DNA of 20,964 bases from Pelargonium cotyledonis. Lineage: Eukaryota > Streptophyta > Magnoliopsida > Geraniales > Geraniaceae. The first letter of the stretch is position 1; each line of letters begins with the position of its first letter. Made by a program: the position numbers and the translations under genes. Shown piece after piece: positions 8,950 to 17,454 of the stretch. Where the stretch lies: contig JAYMTA010001247.1 in assembly GCA_036897625.1 (NCBI GenBank), positions 1-20,964 of the forward strand, given 5' to 3'. The notes beneath the pieces were generated by a model. It saw nothing but the letters and a program-made list of their open reading frames with translations, was not told where the DNA came from and did not search any database.

Positions 8950-9809
8950 TGTTACCCAAAAACTCACAAGATAGAAAAGCCAATTAGGGGCAACCACGTG
9001 GCAACTAGGCGCCACATTATTAACAGACTGAGTAACTCCGTTCGAGGCTCCCAAGGGCTTGGGGCCAGCAAAACAAGCGCTCCCCCAAGGGTTCAGAGGC
9101 GAGACTTGAAGACTAAGGCCGAGAGCCGGTCCTAAAGGTCCCAAACTGATTAGTACCTCCCTCGGTTAAGAAAGAGAGCTCTAAAGTCCCATATATACAC
9201 TCCCAAAGCCTCGGGATAGGAAAGCTCATGCTGCCTAAAGCCTCACCCACGAATGCCGTCTCTTAGGCTAGAGCTAGGGATCCGAGCAAGCATGTGCATC
9301 AATTGGGAGCTCCCCACGATCACCATGGACTCAATATAAGGCACCCGGGACAAGAAGGTCAGGCACTTGGGACCCTAAGACCGGGGACCCAAAGAGTGTG
9401 ACCCCATGACGAGGGCCCCACATGTGGTCCAAAAAGTACAACCTCACCAGACGACGCCATGTACCCCATAGTAAGGTCTATAAATACCCTCTCTCAGGTA
9501 AGAAAAAGGGATCCCTAATATGAATTTGGAGCATTTCATTGAATCTCAGATATGATATTCCTATAAGCTCTCAAGTCGAGTTAATCCTCTTGAGACCTCC
9601 CACCAAGCTTTTAATCTTTACTAGGTGAATTTCGGTAAGAGATCTTACTCTCACGCCCGAGGCGGTGTCCCGGAATCACTCCGGGTCTCATCGTTCTTTG
9701 GTGTGCTCGTTTTGTAGGAATGAAAGCTCGTCGTATAATTTCAGATCTAGGATACTCAAGGTTTTCTTGCGCTCCAAGGCTCAACCAGTCTGGTGACGTT
9801 AACTTATCA
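8950..9809 (+). mobile_element. Plus-strand LTR related to LTR1 (LTR2), pointing at RRP9
   Basis: The left end TGTTACCCAAAAA follows a purine-rich tract. The right end ...TTATCA at 9809 is followed by a degenerate PBS-like TGACACCGTGAACTC. A TATA box (TATAAATA, 9479-9486) is followed by GGTAAGAAAAAGGGATCCC, shared with LTR1. U5 carries CTTACTCTCACG..GAGGCGGTGTCCCGG..CATCGTTCTTTGGTGT (9644-9704), shared with the minus-strand copy at 19084-19142. A second TATA-like ATATATAC lies near 9191. No target-site duplication is seen, and internal domains are absent on both sides, so it is a truncated 5' or 3' LTR, or a remnant of a tandem arrangement, since both polypurine-like and PBS-like sequences flank it. 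Confidence 0.7.
9479..9486 (+). promoter_or_regulatory. TATA box of LTR2
   Basis: TATAAATA in GGTC-TATAAATA-CCC. It lies 822 bp upstream of the RRP9 start codon and points the same way as the gene. Confidence 0.6.
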
Positions 9810-9992
9810 GATTTGACACCGTGAACTCTCGAAACCGCTACTAGGACAAAACGACATCTCAACTAGTGTGTTTAGGCGTTTGTAATACTTAGACACATCA
9901 CCGTTAAATGGTAAGTTAATGGGCCCTAGGTGTAATGACCTTTAGTTTAGAAGGGTTGAGTGTTTTAAGCGACTAGTGTGTAGGAGAGATCT

Positions 9993-9999
<7 letters not shown>

Positions 10000-10025
<26 letters not shown>
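10000..10025 (+). repeat. Poly(A) tract, 26 bp
   Basis: Uninterrupted run of 26 A bases, just after AAATTT. It may be the tail of an old retroposed sequence or a plain homopolymer; it sits at the border between LTR-derived DNA and the RRP9 promoter. Confidence 0.9.
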
Positions 10026-10053
10026 CAGTTTAATTGAACCTCCTATGGTGATG

Positions 10054-10070
10054 ATTGGGCCGGGCCCAAT
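10054..10070. promoter_or_regulatory. Paired site II elements (TGGGCC palindrome)
   Basis: ATTGGGCC-G-GGCCCAAT is a perfect 8+8 inverted repeat with a single central base. Each half carries TGGGCC, the plant site II motif bound by TCP-class factors in promoters of ribosomal-protein and other growth genes. A further TGGGCC is at 9920-9925. Confidence 0.75.
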
Positions 10071-10159
10071 GACCTAGATGTACCCCAAACCCAAATTTCT
10101 TCACCTGTAACTCTAAGGCTGCAGCCAGCAAGCATCGTCTTCGATTCACTCTAAATCTA

Positions 10160-10186
10160 AAACCCTAAAGCATAGCTTAAACCCTA
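10160..10186 (+). promoter_or_regulatory. Two telo boxes
   Basis: AAACCCTAA at 10160-10168 and AAACCCTA at 10179-10186. Telo boxes just upstream of or within the 5' UTR, together with site II elements, are the known arrangement in plant ribosomal-protein and ribosome-biogenesis genes. They are 122-148 bp before the start codon. Confidence 0.78.
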
Positions 10187-10307
10187 TTTTGTTTTGTTTT
10201 TTCCAGCTCACATTCATCTCTCAAAACCTGAATATACTGAGAAAACGTACGGCCGAATCAGCAGCTCGATATCGTTTCCACAATCGGTCTGTGAAGAGCT
10301 TTCAACT

Positions 10308-13300
10308 ATGAAGAGGAAAGGTGGCGGTGGAAAGAGGAACAAATTTTCTATCGACAAAGACCCATTTTTCAGTACTGATTCAAAGAAGAGGCGCAAGGGT
10401 GGCCGAGACGGCGACGACGTAATAGAGTCCGACGACTCTAGCGACGACTACGGGCTCGGGGGTTCGGATGTTAATGGGGGCGGCCGACACGTGGGGCGGG
10501 TGGGGACCGATTCTCCGGAGGAGACGAAGGCAGAGATACGGGTTAGAATGGCCAAGGAGCAGCTCGAGAAAATAAGAGGGATTGCGAGGAGGCTAGAGGA
10601 GGAGAAGGATGCTGAAGATGAGGATGAGAGAGGGAGCGATAGGGAAGGGGAGAGGGATTCGCTTGTTGCCCGGCTTATACAGCAGGAGCAGCTCGAGGAG
10701 AGTGGTCGGGTGCGGAAGGCAATTGCTTGCAGGTAATGGGCTCATGTTCCCATGTTTGTTGCGCTACTACAGTTATGCTTTTGATAGCTTGTGATTGAAT
10801 TGATTTCACATTCTCAGTCTCTTCTACTATTTTTTTGGGTCATACTTGATGCCAAATTTGATTGATTATAAGATGACTGATTCGAGGCACTTGCTGTTAT
10901 CCTTTTGAATTTGTCTTTATAAATATAGAATTTTAGTGACTATTTGAGAAACCACTTTGTTCTTAATTTAATCCGAGTTTTGTTAGATACTTTGTTGTGA
11001 CTTTGAATTAGTGTTGCTAGTGGGTGTGGCTAAAGCATTTCAATGATTTTTACATTTTGGGATATTATGATAGTGTAGTATATACTTACATATGTGCACT
11101 AAAGGGAACCTCAGGCTGTCAATTCACATAATGCAGGGTTCAAAAGCCAGGCACTATTGGTGAATTCCGATTGTTAGTGAAGCAAAAGCAGTCTGTCACT
11201 GCAGTAGCTCTTTCTGAGGATGACTTGAAGGGTTTTTCAGCATCTAAGGATGGTACTATCCTACATTGGGATGTAGATAGCGGGAAGAGTGAGAAATACC
11301 TATGGCCCACGGAAGAAAAATTGAAACAAAAAGGAGTTAAGAATCCACAAGGTCGAGCTATAAAGCATAGTAAGCATGTCTTGGGGCTGGCTGTTAGCTC
11401 TGATGGTCGATATATGGCAACTGGTGGCTTAGACCGTCATGTTCATATATGGGATACACGTACAAGAGAATATATTCAGGTAGGTTTTTTATTTTTGTTT
11501 CTGGGTCACTACAAGTATGTATTAAGGACAGATATTGAGCATGTATAGGATTTGTAATAAATTGGAACTTCTAATGCCCACAAAGTTCATGTTTATCTTG
11601 TGGTTTTTTCCCCACATCAATTTGCCACTATGCTGAGATTCAGTGTTAGTTTAATTTTGCTTGACTGGCTATCTGATTCACTTTTCTAACGACTCCTGAT
11701 ATGGATTGGTATCTAAATACTCGAATAATCAGTTAATTCTAAAACAAAATCTCATATGGTTGGACAAGAATCCTTGAATATTCAGGAGCAGATATTTTCG
11801 TGCATTTCATATGAATCATTAGCATAAACTTCTCCATTACCTGCATGTAAAGAAAAAGATGTCCATGACGTTTGCTTAAGCCATGTCTTTGGAATTACGA
11901 AATTGATGGTTTGTGTATGCTCTTCTCACCTTTGAACTATGTGCTTTACAGGCATTTCCAGGTCATAGAGGACCTGTCTCGTGTTTGAGTTTTAGGCAGG
12001 GGACCTCAGAACTTTTTTCTGGTTCATTTGATCGGACAGTGAAGATATGGAATGTAGATGATAAAGCATACATAAGCACATTGTTTGGTCATCAAAGTGA
12101 AGTATTAACTGTTGATTGCCTGCGGAAAGAGAGAGTGTTGACTGTAGGGCGTGATCGCAGTATGCAGTTATTTAAGGTAATCTACTACTATTCTTCAATG
12201 TCTCTTTGTCTTCCTGTTTTACTATTTGGAAGTCTTTAGAACAAAAAACTTCTGTTGAAGCACCTTGTTTCCTTGCTTCACGATTCCCATAAGTTGGGAG
12301 TTAGTGATAGCGAAAACTGAAGTTAGATACAGTTATACACGTAGAAATGGCTAGGATTTTAGGTACAACAATGCATTTGCAGGCATTGACGCGTTGTATA
12401 TTTCTTGTTATAAGTCGTTTGAAGTATTCCAAAATGCAAATAACAGGGAAGTACAACTGCAGTTGTGGCATTGCTATGAAATCTTTGGAGGGAAGTTGTT
12501 CATTTGCCTCAGGGCATTTGAATTCAGTAACCATTGAACCAGACCTCACAAAATTCTGATGATGCACATAGTTATCCCCTGCCAACAAGCAAAATGTTGA
12601 GAATTTATGATTGTAGTGGGCTATAGCTATTTTTCTGGATGAAGTTCTTTTACTGTCTCCTCATTCATCATGTTTCTGTTATATTGTACAAATAGGTCCC
12701 GGAGGAGTCCCGTTTGGTCTTTCGTGCTCCTGCGTCGTCTCTTGAATGTGGTTGTTTTATTGGTAATGATGAATTCTTATCTGGTTCCGATGATGGAAGT
12801 ATTGAACTTTGGAACCTATTACGAAAAAAGCCTGTTTACATTGTTAAGAATGCTCATACGTTGCTGCCTGCTCTAAGAAGATCTGAATTGGAAGACAATG
12901 GAGTAATATCCAATGGCTATTTAGGTAGTAATTCGATAATTTCTATTTATTCTATCATGTGTACACCATTATTGTATGACATCATGAATATTCAGATTCC
13001 GTTTCTAATTTAAATCACTGTTTAAACATGAACAAATGAGTGATAGCTGTAATTGTCAAGTTCCATAACTTCTGATGTGGCAGAAAGAATACTTAAACAA
13101 AGTTTTCTACTTTTTCATTTCTGCACACGTTGTTGTGGTAGTTTTCACTTTGATTTCAGATTGTAATTGGAATCTTCTTTATGCTCCACCTTGCAGAAAA
13201 GGGAAACCATAGTGCTGAAAATCATCACCAATCATCAGTATATTCCTGGGTGAGTTCAGTTGCCGTTTGTAGAGGCAGCGATCTTGCTGCATCAGGAGCT

Positions 13301-14778
13301 GGGAATGGTTGTGTTCGTTTATGGGCTATAGAATCTGAAAGCAAAGACATTCAACCTTTGTTTGACCTTCCCTTGGTAAGTAAAAAACAAAATAGAACTA
13401 AATGTGGTCATGTAATCACATCTGATAACTGCATTCTGTGAATTCAAATGATTACTGTGCCTCTTCCATATTTCCTACTTTCTATTTATCTGAATAATAG
13501 ATATTCACAAAATTAAACAAACTGTTTCGATTCTTGTTTCTGTTTTTTCATTTGCTAAATTGATTTTGAAATTTTGAAGAAAAGTGTATCACAAAGAAAT
13601 AACAGTCTTAAAATATTTATAAGACAATTATAATCGCAAGCTGTTTTTTTTTTCTTTCCATTTTATGATATCCTCTGGGTTAAGGTAGATCAGTGAAAGT
13701 AAACTGGGATAGGAAGCACTGGGTTATATTTATCATTTCATGTAAAATTATATTTATATTAGAAAATGTGTCATAACGTGTGTCGTGTGTCCGTATTAGT
13801 GCAACATAGTATCTGGTATTATCTGACTTTATAACAATTGACAACCATCCTACTGTAGTAAAAAAACTGAAACAATATTAAAATTTGGAACTTCAAATAT
13901 TGAATTGGAGTTGTAATGGCTTGGAAGTTCACCAAAGAAGTTATATCTCCATGCACTTGATAGTTTGCTTTGAAACATATGATGCTTACCATATTAAAGC
14001 TAGAGATTGCGCACAAAATTCTTGTTGGAGCTAATTTTGGCTTCATAGATAATATCCTGATTATTATTTTAGTTTATGGATCATTGAATCATTGACTGCT
14101 GCTATGCTGCTATGCTGCTATGCATGTTGACCAATATTACATTACTCTCTTTGCTGTCTTGGATTTATACTTGTAAATTTTGGGCAAACCTATTTCTGGA
14201 ATACATAGTAGCTATAAAAATCAAGCCAGTAACTTTGTCATACCCTGGTGTATATTACTCCGTCTCTCTCTTTCTCTCCATATGTGGGTGATGCCTTTTT
14301 ATGTGAGCAGGTGTAACAAGTTTTGTGTGTGTGTGTGTGTGAAACAGGTTGGATTTGTAAATTCGATGGCGTTTGCAAAATCTGGACAGTTCCTGATTGC
14401 TGGCATTGGACAGGTAGGGTGATGCTATTTAATTATTATTATAAGAGAAATGGTTCAAGTTCATCTCATGTTTCTTCGCTATTACATCTTATGTTTTTTT
14501 TTTTTTTTTTTTGGTCATTGTTGTCATCCATACTCCATAGTTTAGGCAAGTGTTGCATCCATATCAATAGTACGACAAGTTAGAATTACGTCATATTGTA
14601 ATAAACATAAGATGAAAATAGTCATTTTACCCAAAAATTTCTTGTCCATTGTTTAAGTTTTGCTGTCTAACTAGCAAGCATTGCCATTGTTAATTGACAG
14701 GAACCTCGCCTAGGAAGGTGGGGACGACTTCCAGAAGCTCAGAATGGAGTTGCAATTCAGTCCCTAAAGCTCTCATAA
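10308..14778 (+). CDS. RRP9: U3 snoRNP-associated WD40 protein Rrp9/U3-55K (plant YAO); seven exons
   Basis: Exons: 10308-10732, 11137-11479, 11952-12176, 12696-12924, 13197-13375, 14348-14413, 14701-14778. All six introns are GT-AG, and the joined frame gives 514 codons plus TAA; my recollection of the Arabidopsis homologue is ~504. The family binds the box B/C motif of U3 snoRNA and acts in the nucleolus in the SSU processome for early 18S rRNA cleavage. Residues 1-60 have basic clusters (MKRKGGGGKRNK, KKRRK) and an Asp/Ser-rich stretch; 69-132 are charged and probably helical, with EIRVRMAKEQLEKI like the conserved pre-WD helix. Seven WD repeats follow at about 155-190 (HWDV), 212-250 (HIWD), 258-297 (KIWN), 300-331, 332-385 (ELWN), 415-460 (RLWA) and 468-514. 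No key region is missing and no frame is broken. Expression is probably set by the telo-box/site II promoter. The start is the first ATG of the 5' UTR. Confidence 0.95.
14324..14341 (+). repeat. (TG)n microsatellite at the intron 5 acceptor
   Basis: Nine TG units followed by AAACAG and exon 6. It replaces the usual U-rich tract. An AG at 14309-14310 upstream would, if used, give an immediate in-frame stop (GTG TAA), so 14348 is the correct exon start. Confidence 0.9.
14494..14512 (+). repeat. Poly(T) tract, 19 bp, in intron 6
   Basis: Uninterrupted T run within intron 6 of RRP9. Probably a simple homopolymer; no function assigned. Confidence 0.85.
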
Positions 14779-15156
14779 ATTGAGCAAATGATTTATCAAG
14801 CTTGTCAATTTTGGCTTAGTTAGAAAAATTAACTGTCCTTGTTTTGGTCCAATTTCTGATGTAATTTTTGTTGCTTTTTTTAATGAAAAAAGGATACATG
14901 TATTATTCTTCACGGGGAGTTAGCTGAATTTTTTAGTGCAAATCGGCGTGGAGCATAAAATACAGTAGTTGTAATGTATCGTAACAGTGATTAAAAATTT
15001 GTGCTTTGATCTGTGGATGGAACTATAGTATTTTAAGACCTGGCTGAGCTCAAACCTACCGAAAATCTACATTTATCTTTGGTAATGACGATTGGTATTT
15101 TTCGTCTGAAATACAAGGATTTCTGTATCAAAAAAAAAAAAAAAAAGAAAAAGAAA
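14779..15156 (+). terminator. RRP9 3' UTR and likely polyadenylation region
   Basis: After the stop codon the DNA becomes AT-rich. A T-rich stretch (TTGTTGCTTTTTTTAATG, 14867-14884) and AATGAA at 14882-14887, a plant-type near-upstream signal, lie about 105 bp after the stop. The exact poly(A) site cannot be fixed. From ~14900 to 15156 I see no gene; a mixed A-rich tract begins at 15129. Confidence 0.35.
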
Positions 15157-15380
15157 TTTTTTTTTTTTTAATGTATTAACTATGGGTTTTCTGAGAGGGT
15201 CCGCACCATTGACGGTTTGGCACCTTTAAGCTTTTTTACCACACTCAGACTAATTTCATTCGGGGTTTAGTCACAGTTAAAGCTCCTCACCTTTTCCCAT
15301 GACTGTGTTGAGTGGGAATCGAACGCAAGTGCTCTTTCCACTCGTGCAGCTTGTGTTGCCAACTGCACCACAATCTGTGG
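15157..15380 (-). mobile_element. tRNA-derived SINE, minus strand
   Basis: On the minus strand the sequence has an A box TGGTGCAGTTGG (15370-15359) and, about 35 bp on, a B box GTTCGATTC (15324-15316): the internal RNA polymerase III promoter layout of tRNA-derived SINEs. About 140 bp of non-tRNA body follows, then an A13 tail (plus-strand T run 15157-15169). The 5' end is placed near 15380 (ACCCACAGATTGTGG); it is approximate. The flanks are themselves homopolymer-rich, so no clean target-site duplication can be called. I do not recognise the SINE family. There is no tRNA gene: the acceptor and anticodon arms do not pair into a normal cloverleaf by eye. Confidence 0.72.
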
Positions 15381-15844
15381 GTAAAAAAACATTTGTTTTG
15401 CAATGTTTTGATCATGATACCTAAGTTTTAAGTTTGTAATGGAAAGGAAGAAGATTCTCAAAGATCTCTAAAGTATCTCATTTGTTTCGTTGGAGTTCTC
15501 AAACTATGACTTGTTCCGCTGGAGTCATAATTAGCTTGTTTTTGTTCTTGCGAAAGACATTCCGTCAAATCTTGAAATGAAACTGTTAAGTGAGATGAGG
15601 AAGTGCTAGCGTGGTGCTTAATTTAATATTTATTGTTCTTATGTGTCGCTAACGTGTCATTTTGAATTAATATTAAATTTAATTTGAAATTATAAATGAT
15701 ATGTGTCACGTTGTAATTGAATCAAAATTAATTAAATGATACAAAATGACCTATATACCCTCCATACTTTTATTTGTTTCACATACACCGTCTTCACGAC
15801 AACACTCAACAATCAATACACACTTGGCTGAGAAATCGCCCTCG
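15381..15844. other. AT-rich sequence before the CSLA fragment, possibly transposon terminal
   Basis: No gene is seen. 15480-15545 contains GTTCCGCTGGAGT and related phrases (GTTTCGTTGGAGT); the stretch at 17480-17550 before the PAL fragment has a similar phrase order (GTTCCGCTGGGATTC, ATTCCGCT, then ACATAATT). The middle (15620-15740) is very AT-rich, with ATGTGTC repeated (15642, 15699). The stretch could be the subterminal part of a gene-capturing DNA transposon. Confidence 0.4.
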
Positions 15845-16320
15845 TTCGGAGCGGCTTGCGGGCTCTCATGGCCGTCCCATCGACTCGTTATCCAAGTCCT
15901 CGATGATTCAACTGACCCTGTCATCAAGGTAGTGTGTGTTCTCTGTTTTGGCATTGATGAATTTTCCCGCGAAACAAACACAAATGCCACAAAATTCCAG
16001 TTAGTTTTTTTAAGTGGGCTTTTCGAATTGAAGATTCTGATATTTAAACTCACATTACGTTTCAGCAAATGTTGTGCGCTCTGTTTTTTTAATTTCTTAT
16101 GGAGTTCTGGGCGTGCTATGTTTCGCATTTCAGAATTTTCCCGAGAAACAAACAAGAATTATAGTATATTCCAGATAAATTTACGATATGGGTTTTGCAA
16201 ATTGAAGAGCCTGATCTTTAAACTGAATTGAAGCAAATGGTGGAGATGGAGTGCCAGAGATGGGCCAGCAAAGGCATTAACATCAGGTACCAAATCAGTG
16301 AAACCAGAGGAAGCTACAAG
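15845..16320 (+). pseudogene. Fragment of a CSLA (glucomannan 4-beta-mannosyltransferase) gene, two exon pieces
   Basis: Exon piece 15845-15928 encodes [13 protein letters not shown] and [12 protein letters not shown], and exon piece 16234-16320 encodes ECQRWASKGINIRY and a following ETRGSYK. These match adjoining exons of the plant cellulose-synthase-like A family (Golgi glycosyltransferase family 2; the LDDSTD block holds the first catalytic Asp region). Reading phase fits (AAG at a GT donor, then CAA after an AG). The intron 15929-16233 holds a partial tandem duplication. Only ~57 codons of a ~530-residue enzyme are here: homology begins in mid-exon at 15845, and the exon expected next (KAGALKEGM) is absent. 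Beyond 16320 the sequence is an LTR. Not functional; it could still be transcribed. Symbol left blank because the paralogue cannot be named. Confidence 0.85.
15929..16233 (+). repeat. Partial tandem duplication within the CSLA intron, offset ~138-174 bp
   Basis: Matching pieces: CTCTGTTTT at 15941 and 16079; ATTTTCCCG at 15961 and 16135; ATTGAAGA at 16027 and 16201; CAAATG at 16066 and 16234. The first CAAATG copies the start of the second exon piece, so the duplication ran over the 3' splice site. The varying offset shows later indels. Confidence 0.65.
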
Positions 16321-16326
16321 GTCAGT

Positions 16327-16673
16327 TGACGCAGCAATAAATAAAGAAGAAACAATTCACTGAATAATAGTTACTGATATTCAATATGTCTGAATAATGA
16401 TATAGAACTTTACAGCCAATTTATAGGCTTCATAATAACTGCATATTTGCAGTTTAATAACTAAATACAAAAAGACACGACTACTGAAGAAACTGTATTA
16501 CAATTATTAATAAAATAAAAAGATAATTAATTAATAATTACGAAATTAAGAGAAAATTATTAAAACGTTAATTTGAAGGTCTAAATGACGTTTTTTTTTG
16601 CTAAAATCAGCAGACCACACGGCATAGCGGTGTGTCTTGCTTAAAACGTCGATTTCCTTCGGCTTTTCAAAAT
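16327..16673 (-). mobile_element. LTR remnant of a second Ty3/gypsy element
   Basis: On the minus strand, after the end of pol (stop at 16676-16674), the sequence runs through an AT-rich stretch to GAAGCCTATAAATTGGCTG (about 16430-16412), a TATA-type LTR promoter, and then a leader ending near 16327 at ...GCTGCGTCA, with CA as LTR end. The order (pol end, then LTR) is that of a 3' LTR. The U3 start is not fixed. The right-hand edge of the CSLA exon abuts the LTR end within a few bases. Confidence 0.6.
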
Positions 16674-17018
16674 TCATGCGATTCCGACAATTTTTCCCAC
16701 TTTTGCAATTGTTCCTACATCAGGCGCCTCTTCTTCGGAAAAACTCATCCTCGAGTTTGAATCTGGATATAGTGGAACATTAGAAAAATATGGAGATAAG
16801 TCAAATACATTAAAAGTTGGCGATATAGCCCATCCTGCCGGTAAGTCGACGACTTATGGATTGTCTTTTATCTTCTTCAAAACTTCACACGGGCCAATTT
16901 TCTTCGGCTTCAGTTTGTTGTAGGTGCCAACTGAGAATCGCTCTTTGCGGAGATGCACCATCACCAAGTCTCCTTCATTGAATATCTTTACTCGTCGTTT
17001 TGCATCAGCAACTTTCTT
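16674..17018 (-). pseudogene. Integrase C-terminal end of a second Ty3/gypsy element
   Basis: The minus strand from about 17018 reads [20 protein letters not shown] and then [19 protein letters not shown], followed by [10 protein letters not shown] and FNVFDLSPYF. This is the standard block after the integrase core of plant Ty3/gypsy elements. One in-frame TAA (minus codon at 16856-16854) interrupts it. The frame then runs to a stop at 16676-16674. The rest of the element, to the right, is missing; at ~17020 the sequence changes. It differs from the Tat-type element at the left. I see no chromodomain; a chromovirus relative is possible but not shown. Confidence 0.82.
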
Positions 17019-17020
17019 CT

Positions 17021-17454
17021 AGTAGGAGGTCTCGATACCAACTCAATGATTCCTTTCAAGGTTCAAAGGAGTATCTCGCAATGTCACACACAACGGGCTC
17101 TGAACGATAATTATTGAGTTGGATGTCCTCGATGTGACGACAGTGGCAAGTTATTCATTAAGCGTGCACATATATTTTTTGAGTTTATCCAAACTTTCCA
17201 TTTCGACTATCATTTCTTAACCTCCTTTCAGCGGGAATGGCTTTGCTCCGGACTTTGGAGCTACAGGGTGTTCGTGTTGCATATGTCAAAGTGTTCACCT
17301 TCTATGGACTATTCTTGTTTCACTTATTTTGCGACTTCCATGTCTTTGAGGTAGAAAAGAGGAAGGAAGGCCATCAGGCTCAAAGGAAGCGTGCCTTATA
17401 GAATGATGCCGATGTGGTGGAATGATCATGATCATAACGTCTTTTTTTTCTTTG
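17021..17454. other. Unrecognised sequence between transposon and gene fragments
   Basis: No gene is identified. The stretch 17228-17400 is less AT-rich than its surroundings and has an open plus frame (GMALLRTLELQGVRVAYVKV and onward to a stop at 17399), which might be an exon fragment of an unknown gene; I could not assign it. The sequence from 17021 to 17220 shows no motif. Confidence 0.4.

Larger units (their letters stand above)
9810..10307 (+). promoter_or_regulatory. RRP9 upstream region and 5' UTR
   Basis: The leftmost part (9810 to ~9900) is retroelement leader. From ~9900 rightward are the gene's own signals: TGGGCC at 9920-9925, an A26 tract at 10000-10025, a paired site II palindrome at 10054-10070, and two telo boxes at 10160-10186. 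No TATA box is seen near these. No ATG occurs between 10079 and 10308, so 10308 would be the first start codon of any transcript beginning in this stretch. A TTTTTTCCAG at ~10196-10206 resembles a 3' splice site, so a small 5' UTR intron cannot be excluded. Confidence 0.7.

Noticed and set aside
8950..9809. Solo LTR with target-site duplication
   Set aside because: No matching 5-bp repeat at the two ends, and PBS-like and polypurine-like flanks argue for a truncated element.
10733..14700. Box C/D snoRNA within RRP9 introns
   Set aside because: A TGATGA occurs near 12557 but no matching D box or terminal stem at suitable distance was seen.
15300..15380. A genuine tRNA gene
   Set aside because: A and B boxes are present but the arms do not form a normal cloverleaf and a body and A-tail follow; SINE fits better.
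15751..16155. 134-codon minus ORF with a repeated FVSREN phrase
   Set aside because: The repeat is the CSLA intron duplication read backward; it is antisense to the CSLA exon.
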